In this document: one piece after another, positions 1 to 7,882 of the stretch
How positions within the stretch are numbered: position 1 is the stretch's first letter
Layout: every line of letters starts with the position of its first letter
Assembly: GCF_022288725.1 (NCBI RefSeq)
Contig: NZ_JAKNTA010000005.1
Location: 581,158-645,157, forward strand
Source: Kitasatospora sp. A2-31
GTDB lineage: Bacteria; Actinomycetota; Actinomycetes; Streptomycetales; Streptomycetaceae
Direction: 5' to 3'
Length of the DNA: 64,000 nucleotides
Program-made: the position numbers and the translations under genes
The notes under the pieces: generated by a model
Databases searched by the model: none
Seen by the model: only the letters and a program-made list of their open reading frames with translations
Told to the model about the DNA's origin: nothing

Positions 1-1
1 C

Positions 2-991
2 CCGGCCACCGGTGCCCCGTTCACCCCCGGCGGCTACGCCCAGCTCGCCCTCGCCCTGGCCCTGCTGGTCGACGCCCCGGAGCAACTGCCGCTCGGCCGG
101 CTGCGGGCGGCGATGCGCGCCGCGTCCGGACCGGTCCCCGCCGCCCCGGGCGACCTCGGCATGGCCCTCGCCACGCTCGCCGACTGGCAGGTGCTCACCG
201 GCGTGCCCGCCGAGCCGGCCGACGAGGACGCCGTCCTGACGGTCGACCGGGAGCTCGCCCGAGCCGTCCCCGCCGGGCCGCCCGCGCTCGCCGCCGACGC
301 CGCCGACCTGATCCGTCGCGCCGCGGAGGCCGAACCCGGCACCGCCGTCCGCCGCCGGCTCGCCGAGACCCCGGCCGTCCTCGTCGCCGACCTGCCCGAG
401 GACCAGCGTGCCTGGCTCCGCGAGCACCGCCACAGCGGCCCGGCGGCCCTCGCGGAGTTCCTGGGACTGGAGGCCGAGTCGCGGGCCGAGGGCGTCGCCC
501 TGCTCGACCCCGCCGAGGAACTCACCGACCTCGTGCTGCCCGGCCCCGGCACCCTGGCGCAGGCCGCGCTGCTGCTGGTCGAGCGCCTGGTCGAGGAGGT
601 CCGCCCGTTGCCCGGCGAACCCGCCGAGGACGCGGAGACCCCCGGCGGCGAGCCGGCGGTGCCGGTCGTCCCGGTTCCCGACGCGCTGATAGACGGCGTG
701 CTCGGCGACATCGCCGACGAGTACGGCCTGCCTGCCGGCTGGCGGCGGGACTACCTCGCCGACCGCACGGCCCTGCGCCGCGACGCACTCGACCTGTTGC
801 ACCGGATGGGCCTGATCACCCCCACCCCCCGCGGCACCCGCCCGCCGGGCTGGCTGCTCCGCGCCCCCGCCGCCCGCTACGCCCCCGCGGCCGACCTCCT
901 GCCGACGCCGGGCACCGGCCGCCACTCCCGCCGCGACCCGGCGGTCACCGTCCCGTCCCCCACCGCCGAACACGCCGAGCAGCGGGCCTGA
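2..991 (+). CDS. TIGR02678/DUF2398 family protein (JetB-like), 5' end outside window
   Basis: The reading frame is open from the first bases, so the window holds only the last 329 residues. The start FTPGGYAQLALALALL, the middle block with DLPEDQRAWLREHR and ESRAEGVALLDP, and LPGPGTLAQAALLLVE fit the TIGR02678/DUF2398 pattern as I know it. In type II Wadjet anti-plasmid systems this family is JetB, the kleisin-like partner of the SMC-like JetC. Normal length is about 380-420 aa, so roughly 60-90 residues are missing upstream. Nothing on the + strand follows as JetC or JetD, so those partners, if present, must lie to the left. The last 40 residues are Pro/Arg-rich and unlike the folded part. 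Family call from motif memory only. Confidence 0.75.
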   Translation, partial: PATGAPFTPGGYAQLALALALLVDAPEQLPLGRLRAAMRAASGPVPAAPGDLGMALATLADWQVLTGVPAEPADEDAVLTVDRELARAVPAGPPALAADAADLIRRAAEAEPGTAVRRRLAETPAVLVADLPEDQRAWLREHRHSGPAALAEFLGLEAESRAEGVALLDPAEELTDLVLPGPGTLAQAALLLVERLVEEVRPLPGEPAEDAETPGGEPAVPVVPVPDALIDGVLGDIADEYGLPAGWRRDYLADRTALRRDALDLLHRMGLITPTPRGTRPPGWLLRAPAARYAPAADLLPTPGTGRHSRRDPAVTVPSPTAEHAEQRA

Positions 992-1195
992 GGAACTCGG
1001 AGCCCGGCGGCCCCGATGCGTCCGGCGGCGAGGCGTCCGATGCCCTCGACGCCGGCCGTGGGGACCACGGGCGGGCCATCACCCTGCGCGTCGCCGGAGT
1101 GCGACGGCCACCAGGGCGGCGTCGATCGCGTACTCCCGGCCGTGCCGCCCCGCCCCCTGGAGCAGGACGGGCGCGTTCGTGCGGCCCGGCTCACC

Positions 1196-1375
1196 TCACT
1201 TGCCCGCCGCGGTGGTCGCCACGGTGTCGTGCCGGACCGTCTCGACGGTGGCGCCGACACCGAGGGTGCCGAGGGCGACGGAGGCGAGCACGGCGGCGCA
1301 GGCGAGGAAGCGGCGGTGCCGCTGGGGGAGCGGGAAGCGCGGATCCTGGGAGGTCGCCGGAGGGTGGGCGTTCAT
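1196..1375 (-). CDS. small single-span membrane protein, 59 aa
   Basis: An ATG at 1373-1375 opens a 59-residue frame beginning MNAHPPATSQDPRFPL, then an Arg/His-rich stretch (QRHRRF), a hydrophobic segment (LACAAVLASVALGTLGVGA, residues 22-40) and a short polar tail ending AAGK. Nearly every third codon position is G or C, as in real genes of this genome. The layout suggests a cytoplasmic N-terminus and one membrane span, or an uncleaved signal sequence. The ribosome site is weak (GGAAC about 9 nt upstream). It lies alone between the TIGR02678 gene and a TetR regulator and is transcribed with the latter. I recognise no family and infer no function. Confidence 0.55.
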   Translation of the reverse strand: MNAHPPATSQDPRFPLPQRHRRFLACAAVLASVALGTLGVGATVETVRHDTVATTAAGK

Positions 1376-1659
1376 GTCACGGAGCGTTCCAGGGCGGCGT
1401 TAACGATCGCTACGCGCGGGTGAAGTCCGGATGGGGGGCGGGCGTCGGCTTGTGGGATGTGCCCCGCCACCGGGCGCCGCCGTCGTTGCCGGGCGCCGCC
1501 GTCCTCGACCCGCCGGCCGGTGACGGGGTCGGACGACGGACCCGTGTCGTCCGACGTCCACCGGGCGACCGGCGCCGGGGGAGGGCGCGCCGACGAGGCC
1601 TCGGCCTCCCGCGAGCCGGGGTCGGGCGCCGCGCCTCCCCCGGCCCGCCCCGGACCGGC

Positions 1660-2367
1660 TCACGCGGTCGGCCGGACCTCGGACCGCACCTCGGACCGGA
1701 GGTCCGGCCGCACCTCCGTCAGGCCTTCGTAGGGGGCCGGGAACGGCGTCTCGTACGGGGTCAGCACCAGCCGCACCACGTCCTCCAGCCGGCGCCGGGC
1801 GTCGCCGAGCGTGGTGCGCCCGGTCACCCAGGCCGTCAGCTCGCCCTGCCAGGCGTGGCCGACGATGTGCCGCACCAGGTCGCTCGCGGCGGCCGGCACC
1901 TCGGCCATCACCGCGTGCAGGGCGGCGCTGTCGGCCCGGGCCATGCCCTGCAGGGCCTCGCTGGCGAACGGGTCGGTGGAGGCGGCGACGGCCACCCGGA
2001 GTCTGGCGAGCTCGGGCTGGCGCTGGTAGGCGCGCATCCCGCCGCGGACGAAGCGCACCACCCGGTCGGTGGCGCCCAGTCCGGCCCGCGGCCCGCGCAG
2101 CTCCGCCACCAGATCGGCCAGGAGCAGCCGGTGCCACTCGGCGATCGCCGCCGCCAGCAGGTGGTCCTTGGAGGAGAAGTAGCGGTACGCCGTCCCGAGG
2201 GCGACTCCCGAGCGCTCGCAGACCTGCTTCATCTGCAGCCGCTCGACGCCGATCTCGTTCACCAGGGCGAGTGCGGCCGCGATCAGGGATTCGCGGCGTT
2301 CCAGCTGACGCGGAGACATCGCCTCCACCGGTCGTGGTGACAGGTCAACCTTGGTCACCCGCACCAT
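1660..2367 (-). CDS. TetR/AcrR family transcriptional regulator (KstR-like HTH)
   Basis: A 235-aa one-component repressor. The N-terminal helix-turn-helix lies at about residues 23-70 and contains SGVALGTAYRYFSSKDHL, which resembles KstR-type regulators of lipid or steroid catabolism. The rest is a helical ligand-binding domain rich in Ala and Arg. The ATG at 2367 gives the longest frame; MSPRQLERR at residue 17 (2319) is an alternative, and neither has a strong Shine-Dalgarno. It sits 162 bp downstream of and parallel to a TesB thioesterase, so acyl-CoA signalling is a reasonable guess, but no operator is obvious. The last dozen residues (VRPDLRSEVRSEVRP) are a short internal repeat. Confidence 0.85.
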   Translation of the reverse strand: MVRVTKVDLSPRPVEAMSPRQLERRESLIAAALALVNEIGVERLQMKQVCERSGVALGTAYRYFSSKDHLLAAAIAEWHRLLLADLVAELRGPRAGLGATDRVVRFVRGGMRAYQRQPELARLRVAVAASTDPFASEALQGMARADSAALHAVMAEVPAAASDLVRHIVGHAWQGELTAWVTGRTTLGDARRRLEDVVRLVLTPYETPFPAPYEGLTEVRPDLRSEVRSEVRPTA

Positions 2368-2529
2368 GATACGGCTCGGGGCCGCTCAGGAGTATGACGC
2401 CGGCCGGCCGCCCCGCGTTCGCCCGCCGTCCCGCTGCCGGTCGGGGGCGGCTCCGCGACCGTCCCCCGGGCGCCGCCCGGCCGCTCCCGGGGGCGGCCGG
2501 CCCTGGCGCCCCGGCCGCCCGGCGGCAGG

Positions 2530-3450
2530 TCAGCGCGGCCGGGCACCGCGGTCGCGGATCAGTGCCTCCTGGACGGCGGAGGCGACCAGCCGCCCCTCCC
2601 GGTCGTAGAACTCGCCGAGCGACAGCCCCCGTCCGTCCGAGGAGGAGGGGCTGCGCTGGGCGAACAGCAGCCACTCGTCGGCCCGGAACGGGCGGTGGAA
2701 CCACATCGCGTGGTCCAGCGAGGCCATCATCAGCCGCGGCGGCTCCCGCCGCTGGAAGAAGTTCGGCTGGACGTGCAGCCCGGCGGTCGAGGCCAGCGTG
2801 AGGTCGGACAGGTAGGTGAGCGCGCAGACGTGCAGTAGCGGGTCGTCGTCGTCCAGCGGCGAGCCGGTGCGCAGCCAGACGTACTGCTCCGGCATGCCCG
2901 GGACGGCCGGCGGCAGCCCGGGGGCGTCCGCCGGGACGAACCGCAGCTCCAGCGAGCCGAAGCCGCCCGATCGGGCCAGCTCGGCGCGGGCCGCCGCGTC
3001 CCAGAGCGAGAACGCGTCCGGCAGCTCCCCGGGGCCGGGGACCGGCGGCGCCTCCCGCTGGCGGTCGGCGGCCGGCTCCGGCCGCTTGAACGAGGCGGAG
3101 AGGGTGAAGATCGCCGCGTCCCCCTGCACCGCCGTCACCCGCCGGGTGGCGTACGACATTCCCTGGCGGACCCGGTCGACCTCGTAGCGGATCGGGCGGG
3201 TCGGATCGCCGGGGAGCAGGAAGTAGCCGTGCAGCGAGTGCACCGGGCGGTCCGGGTCGACGGTGCGCCCGGCGGCCGTCAGCGCCTGGGCGGCGACCTG
3301 GCCGCCGAAGGCGCGCATCGGGGCCCCGGCGTGGCACCGGCCGCGGAACGTGTTCTCGTCCAGCCGCTCGATCCGCAGCAGCTCGGCGAACGGGCCGATG
3401 GCGTCGGTGGCCCGTCTCTTCTCTTCAGTCACCTCGGTCACGAGGCCCAT
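2530..3450 (-). CDS. tesB: acyl-CoA thioesterase II (TesB family)
   Basis: Hydrolyses acyl-CoA to free fatty acid and CoA in the cytoplasm. Two hotdog repeats are visible. The first contains ENTFRGRCHAGAPMRAFGGQ and HSLHGYFLLPGDPT. The second contains LTYLSDLTLASTAG (the Asp of the Asp/Thr/Gln triad), ASLDHAMWFHRPFRADEW and SAVQEALIR, which supplies the Gln. At 306 aa it matches the usual 285-300 aa. I take the ATG at 3450; a GTG three codons in (3441) sits 7 nt after a CACTAT -10-like hexamer, so a leaderless GTG start is a real alternative. It is divergent from the SWIM gene and 162 bp upstream of the TetR gene. Confidence 0.9.
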   Translation of the reverse strand: MGLVTEVTEEKRRATDAIGPFAELLRIERLDENTFRGRCHAGAPMRAFGGQVAAQALTAAGRTVDPDRPVHSLHGYFLLPGDPTRPIRYEVDRVRQGMSYATRRVTAVQGDAAIFTLSASFKRPEPAADRQREAPPVPGPGELPDAFSLWDAAARAELARSGGFGSLELRFVPADAPGLPPAVPGMPEQYVWLRTGSPLDDDDPLLHVCALTYLSDLTLASTAGLHVQPNFFQRREPPRLMMASLDHAMWFHRPFRADEWLLFAQRSPSSSDGRGLSLGEFYDREGRLVASAVQEALIRDRGARPR

Positions 3451-3580
3451 AGTGGCAGAAGCCAACGGTCGGACGGTGTGACCTGGGTAACCATTCCGGG
3501 CGAACTTCGGCCATAGAACCTGTTCCAGTCTCCCGGCCGTGGCCGACGGGTTGTCAGTGCTCCCTCCTAGCGTGCTCCGC

Positions 3581-5023
3581 ATGTCGCAAGCCGCACACGC
3601 GTACGCCTATCTGCGCCCGTCCGCCGTCCTCTCCGACGCCGCCGGTCCGCGCCTCGCCCTGGAGACCTCGGGCGGTGCCACCCCGCTCGGGGCGGCCGCC
3701 AACCCGCGCTTCTTCGCGGGCTTCCTGGCCGACCCGGCCCCGGCCGCCGCCGCGCTGCTCGCGGTCGCCGACGTCGCCGCCGCCCGCTACTACCAGCCGC
3801 AGCTGCGCGCCTCGCTGGACCCGGTGGTCACCGCCAACGGCGACCGGCTGCGGTTCGAGTCGTTCTCCGGCTGCTGCGGCGTCTACGCCCGCCTCGACGT
3901 CCTCCAGGCCGGGCTGGACGGTGACGAGATCGGCCACGGCACGACCAACGTCGACGTCAACAACCCGCTGCGGGAGGCGCTCACCCGGATCGGCCCGGCC
4001 GAGCCGCTGCACCTCGCGGTCGGGCCGGACGCGCTGGAGGTCACCACCTTCGACGGCCCGGTCGTCGAGAAGAAGGTGCCGCTGCCCGAGCGCTGGCTGC
4101 GGGGCTTCGCCGAGACCCAGGTGACGGCCGCCGGGTTCGACCTGCGCGCCGAGCTGCCCGCCGCCGAGGCGGTCCGCTTCCTGCGCTCGCTGCCGCGCGG
4201 CGGCGGCCGGTCCGGCGCCCGCACCGCCCTGTGGGTCGTCCCGGCCGGCCGGACCTTGCGCCCGACCACCCGGCCGGTGCCCGGCGCGGTCTGCCTGCCC
4301 GGGCCGGACCGGCTCGCGGCGCTCCAGCGGGTGCTGCGGCACGCCCTGGCGCTGCGGGTCTACGGCCCGGCGGTACCGGGCGACGGCCCGGCCGCCTCGG
4401 CCTGGGAGGTGGTGCTGCCCGGCATGCGGCTGACACTCACGCTGTCGCCGGACGCCTCGCGGGGCTTCTCCGGCGAGGGCGGCGTGCTGGGCGCCCTGGC
4501 CACCGGGGCGGCCGAGCAGGACGCCGACCTGGTCGCCGTCCTGCTGGCCTGGGAGCCGCGGATCGAGGTGGCCGAACTGGCCGAGCAGTCCGGGCTCACC
4601 CCGGCCCGGGTCCGGGCCGCGCTGACGAGGCTCGGCACCGCCGGGCAGATCGGCTACGACACCGCCGAAGCGGCCTACTTCCACCGGCAGCTGCCGTACG
4701 AGGCGGGCCGGGCGGAGGCCCGGAACCCGCGACTTCGGGCGGCGCACGCGCTGGTGACGGCGGGCGCGGTGCGGCTGGACGGCGACGGCTCGCTCGCGAC
4801 CGTCACCGTGGACGACCACGTCCAGCGGGTGCGGACGGACGAGTCCGGCCGGGCCGGCTGCACCTGCCTCTGGTGGGCGAAGTACCGGGGCGGACGCGGG
4901 CCGTGCAAGCACGTCCTGGCGGTCGGGATGGTCCGGGAGCGCAACGCCTCCGGTGGTGCGGCGCCCGCCGCGGACGCGGCGAGCGGTTCGCCCGCCCCGT
5001 ACGGGAAGGAGCCGGTCGCGTGA
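3581..5023 (+). CDS. SWIM zinc-finger family protein
   Basis: A 480-aa cytoplasmic protein with a C-terminal SWIM finger at residues 427-444: CTC, then 12 residues, then CKH, giving the C-x-C-x(n)-C-x-H ligand set. SWIM fingers bind DNA or protein. Upstream lies a helical region with a likely winged-helix segment (about 325-375: EVAELAEQSGLTPARVRAAL). The start MSQAAHAYAYLRP at 3581 is chosen over a longer frame because the extension overlaps the divergent tesB promoter zone. Its stop overlaps the GTG of the next gene, so both are co-translated. The last 25 residues are an Ala/Gly/Pro tail. Function unknown; pairing with the next protein is the best clue. Confidence 0.85.
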   Translation: MSQAAHAYAYLRPSAVLSDAAGPRLALETSGGATPLGAAANPRFFAGFLADPAPAAAALLAVADVAAARYYQPQLRASLDPVVTANGDRLRFESFSGCCGVYARLDVLQAGLDGDEIGHGTTNVDVNNPLREALTRIGPAEPLHLAVGPDALEVTTFDGPVVEKKVPLPERWLRGFAETQVTAAGFDLRAELPAAEAVRFLRSLPRGGGRSGARTALWVVPAGRTLRPTTRPVPGAVCLPGPDRLAALQRVLRHALALRVYGPAVPGDGPAASAWEVVLPGMRLTLTLSPDASRGFSGEGGVLGALATGAAEQDADLVAVLLAWEPRIEVAELAEQSGLTPARVRAALTRLGTAGQIGYDTAEAAYFHRQLPYEAGRAEARNPRLRAAHALVTAGAVRLDGDGSLATVTVDDHVQRVRTDESGRAGCTCLWWAKYRGGRGPCKHVLAVGMVRERNASGGAAPAADAASGSPAPYGKEPVA

Positions 5024-7713
5024 GCGGCGTCGAGGAGCTGTTGACGGCGGTTCGGGAGGGGCGGACGCCCCAGGTGCCGGCCCTGGTGGCGGCGCTCGGG
5101 CCAGTCGAGCGCCGGGCCTGCCTGCCGGCCCTGAAGGAGCTGCGCAAGGAAGTCCGCGGCCAGTGGTCCAAGGAGGCGAGTGCGCGGAGCGGGGCGCTGC
5201 TGGTGGCCGGGGCCGGCTGTCACGCCGGCCCGGCCGGCGCCGCCGGCTGGATCAACGGGCGGGACTTCGCCGAGCGCTCCTGGGCCCGGCACCCCGCGCT
5301 CGCCGAGGTCGTCCGGGCGCAGCCGGTCGAGTGGCAGGTCGAGGTGGCCACCCGGCTGGCGGCCCGGCGCGGCTCGCGCTGGAGCTGGGACCTCTACCCG
5401 CTGATCGCCGAGGTGGTCCGCCGGACCGGCTGCCCGGTGCCCGCGACCGACGCCTTCACGGCGGAGTGGCTCGACCAGCTCGGCGCCGCGGGCCGGCTCA
5501 GCGACTCCCGGACGCTGCAGGAACTGATGACCGCCGACGCCTTCACGCCGGTCCTGCTGCCCCGGGTGTTCGAGCTGGAGGACGTCGGCCGGCAGCTGGA
5601 GGCGCGCCACGGCGAGCGGCCGGGGGACGGCTTCCCGGCGGCCGTCGCGATGCTGGCGACCAGCGGCACGGTGGACCGGGCCGAGCTGCTCGATCGCTGC
5701 CTGGCCCGGCTGGTGCGCGGCGGCAAGCCCGCCGACCAGCGCGGCTTCCTCGGCATCCTGACGGCGCTGGCTCCGGACGATGCGGAGTACCGGGCACACG
5801 CCCGCAGTCTGGTCGCCATGCTGGACGGGCTCCCGGTGGTGGCCGGCCACGCCCAGCAGGTGCTGGCCCGCCTGGACGAGCGCGGCCTGGTCGAGCCGGA
5901 GCTGCTGGCGGAGGCGTCGGCCGTGGTGCTGTTCCGCACCGAGAAGAGCCTCGTCCGGGCCCAGCTTGGCTGGCTGGACAGGGCCGCGAAGCGCGCGCCG
6001 GAGCGGGCGGGCCCGGTGGTGCTGGCCGCCGCCGAGGCCTTCGCCCACCCGGACACCGCCCTCCAGGAGCGGGCGCTGAACATCGTCGCCCGGCACCTGG
6101 CGAAGGCCGGCGAGGCCGTCCTGCCCGAGCTGCGGGTCGCCGCCGAGGGGCTCAACCCGGCCCACCACGCCCGGGCCGGGGAAGTGCTCGGCGCCCCGGT
6201 CGGCGACGACGGCGACCCGGACGCCGCGTGGAGCGAACCGCTCCCGCCCGCGCCGGTGCCGCGCCCGCTGGGCGCGCCGATCGCCACGCCGGCCGAGGTC
6301 GCCGAGGAGCTGTCGGCGCTGCTCGCGGCCGGGGGCGGGGACGTCGTCGACTTCGAGCGCACGCTGGACGGCCTGGTCAGGCACGCCCACCGGGACCACG
6401 CGGCGCTCGCCGAGGCGCTGGAGCCGGTGCTGCGGGTGCACACCTGGAACGGCGCCGCGCGCTGGCTGGACTGCTCCCCGGCCGATGTGCTGTACGTCGC
6501 CGCCGCGATCGCCGGGCACGTCGACCCGCACCGGCGGGGCACGGTCTTCCGTGACAAGGGCCGGGACCCCCTGCGCGGCGACCACAACACGCCGTACGGG
6601 AACGTGCTCGCCGCGCGGCTCGCGGAGGCCGCCCAGCGCGTCACCACCGACCGGCCGCCGCTGCTGCTCGCCACGCCCACCGACGCTACGGGCGCGGTGG
6701 CGGCGGCCGAGCTGGTGGAGCGGATCGCCGCGTACGAGGCGGCCGGCGCCCGGCCCGGGACGGTGGACCTGCAGGCGGCCCTGCTGCGGCTCGCCCCGAC
6801 CGCCGAGCCGGCGGTGCTCGCCGACGCCGGCCGGCTGGCCTCACCGGCCGGGCGGTGGGTGGCGCAGTGGCTGTGCGACGGCGGACTCCGGCCGCTGCCC
6901 TCGGAACGCGTGGTCTTCGCCCCGGTCCCCGGTTCGAGCGGCAGCCGGCTGCACGGCCCGCACTACTGGGAGCGCTCGTGGGAGGACGTCGACCGGGTGC
7001 TCGTCGCCCAGCCCGGGGTCGGGGCGGGGCCGCAGGGCCCGGCCGGCGAGCGCCTGGGCGGGGAGTTCCGCGCCCTGCTGGACGCCACAGAGCCGAGCAT
7101 CGCCCGGGCCCGGAAGGTGAACGCCTGGCTCTGGCCGACGGTGCACTGGGTGGCCATGCTCCCGCACCACCGCGAGGAGCAGACGGCCCGGTGGCTGGAC
7201 TGGTTCGCCGGCGCGGCCGACCGCGAGCAGCGCGGGGTCGCGGGGCTGCTGCCGATCCTCGCCGAGGCCGGCGGCCCGGCCGGGCTCGCGGTGCACCTGG
7301 CGGTGGCGTACGGCCTGGGCGCGCGCTTCCCCGAGGACCGCACGGCCGCGGTGGACGCCCTGCTGGTGCTCGCCGCCCGCGGGGACCTCGACGCCGGTCT
7401 GCTCGGCCGGGAGCTCGGCCATCTGGTCGCCCGCGACACGGTGAAGCCGAACCGGCTCGGGCAGGCGCTGGCCGCCGCGGCCGAAACCGGCGCGTACGCG
7501 ACCGTCTGGTCCGTCCTGGCCCCCGTCCTGCCGGCCCTGCTCGCGGGCGAGCCCGCCCGGGGAGCCGGCGAGGTGCTGGCCGTCGCGGCGGACGCCGCAC
7601 GCCGCTGCCGGGCCCGCGGGCCGGTGGCGGAGGTGGACGCGGTGGCGGCCCGGCCGGGGTCGAGCCGGCTGGTGAAGGAGGCGCGCTCGCTGCGCGACGT
7701 CCTGGCCGGCTGA
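5020..7713 (+). CDS. large helical-repeat protein, probably DUF6493 family, partner of SWIM protein
   Basis: An 897-aa protein starting at a GTG (VSGVEELLTAVREGRT) that overlaps the previous stop by 4 bp. It is almost all Ala/Leu/Arg helices, reading like HEAT-type repeats (for example TSGTVDRAELLDRCLARLVR and LQERALNIVARHLAKAGEAV), with no catalytic motif or membrane segment. The C-terminal third has conserved-looking aromatic blocks (HGPHYWERSWEDVDRVL, LWPTVHWVAMLPHHREE). I believe this is what databases call DUF6493, usually next to a SWIM gene in Streptomyces; that label is from memory and may be imprecise. A scaffold for the SWIM protein is inferred. Confidence 0.75.
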   Translation: MSGVEELLTAVREGRTPQVPALVAALGPVERRACLPALKELRKEVRGQWSKEASARSGALLVAGAGCHAGPAGAAGWINGRDFAERSWARHPALAEVVRAQPVEWQVEVATRLAARRGSRWSWDLYPLIAEVVRRTGCPVPATDAFTAEWLDQLGAAGRLSDSRTLQELMTADAFTPVLLPRVFELEDVGRQLEARHGERPGDGFPAAVAMLATSGTVDRAELLDRCLARLVRGGKPADQRGFLGILTALAPDDAEYRAHARSLVAMLDGLPVVAGHAQQVLARLDERGLVEPELLAEASAVVLFRTEKSLVRAQLGWLDRAAKRAPERAGPVVLAAAEAFAHPDTALQERALNIVARHLAKAGEAVLPELRVAAEGLNPAHHARAGEVLGAPVGDDGDPDAAWSEPLPPAPVPRPLGAPIATPAEVAEELSALLAAGGGDVVDFERTLDGLVRHAHRDHAALAEALEPVLRVHTWNGAARWLDCSPADVLYVAAAIAGHVDPHRRGTVFRDKGRDPLRGDHNTPYGNVLAARLAEAAQRVTTDRPPLLLATPTDATGAVAAAELVERIAAYEAAGARPGTVDLQAALLRLAPTAEPAVLADAGRLASPAGRWVAQWLCDGGLRPLPSERVVFAPVPGSSGSRLHGPHYWERSWEDVDRVLVAQPGVGAGPQGPAGERLGGEFRALLDATEPSIARARKVNAWLWPTVHWVAMLPHHREEQTARWLDWFAGAADREQRGVAGLLPILAEAGGPAGLAVHLAVAYGLGARFPEDRTAAVDALLVLAARGDLDAGLLGRELGHLVARDTVKPNRLGQALAAAAETGAYATVWSVLAPVLPALLAGEPARGAGEVLAVAADAARRCRARGPVAEVDAVAARPGSSRLVKEARSLRDVLAG

Positions 7714-7750
7714 GCAGGGCCGGCGCGAGGGGGCGCGGGCAGGGCCGGCG

Positions 7751-7782
7751 CGGGCACGGGGCCGACGGCGACCCCGTGCCCG
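7751..7782. terminator. hairpin terminator between convergent genes
   Basis: An uninterrupted 11-bp stem (CGGGCACGGGG / CCCCGTGCCCG) with a 10-nt loop lies 38 bp past the DUF6493-like stop and about 100 bp past the MBL stop on the other strand. There is no U-tract, which is normal for actinobacterial terminators. Its symmetry means it could serve both directions. Confidence 0.6.
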
Positions 7783-7882
7783 GTCCGTGACCGGCCACGG
7801 GCCCGGCCACGGGCCCCTGCCGCGGCGGTGGGCGCGGGCACGGGTGGGGAGCGGCCGGGCGGGCCGGAGCCCGCGCCGGAGG

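Noticed and set aside
1400..1659. Possible genes between the small membrane protein and the TetR gene
   Set aside because: Open frames on both strands give only Arg/Pro-rich sequence with no start-site signal.
4675..6585. Very long antisense open frame on the minus strand (over 600 codons)
   Set aside because: A GC-bias shadow of the SWIM and DUF6493-like genes: codon positions mirror the + strand genes and the product is low-complexity. The same applies to long antisense frames at 13.3-14.3, 35.6-36.5 and 61.1-63.9 kb.
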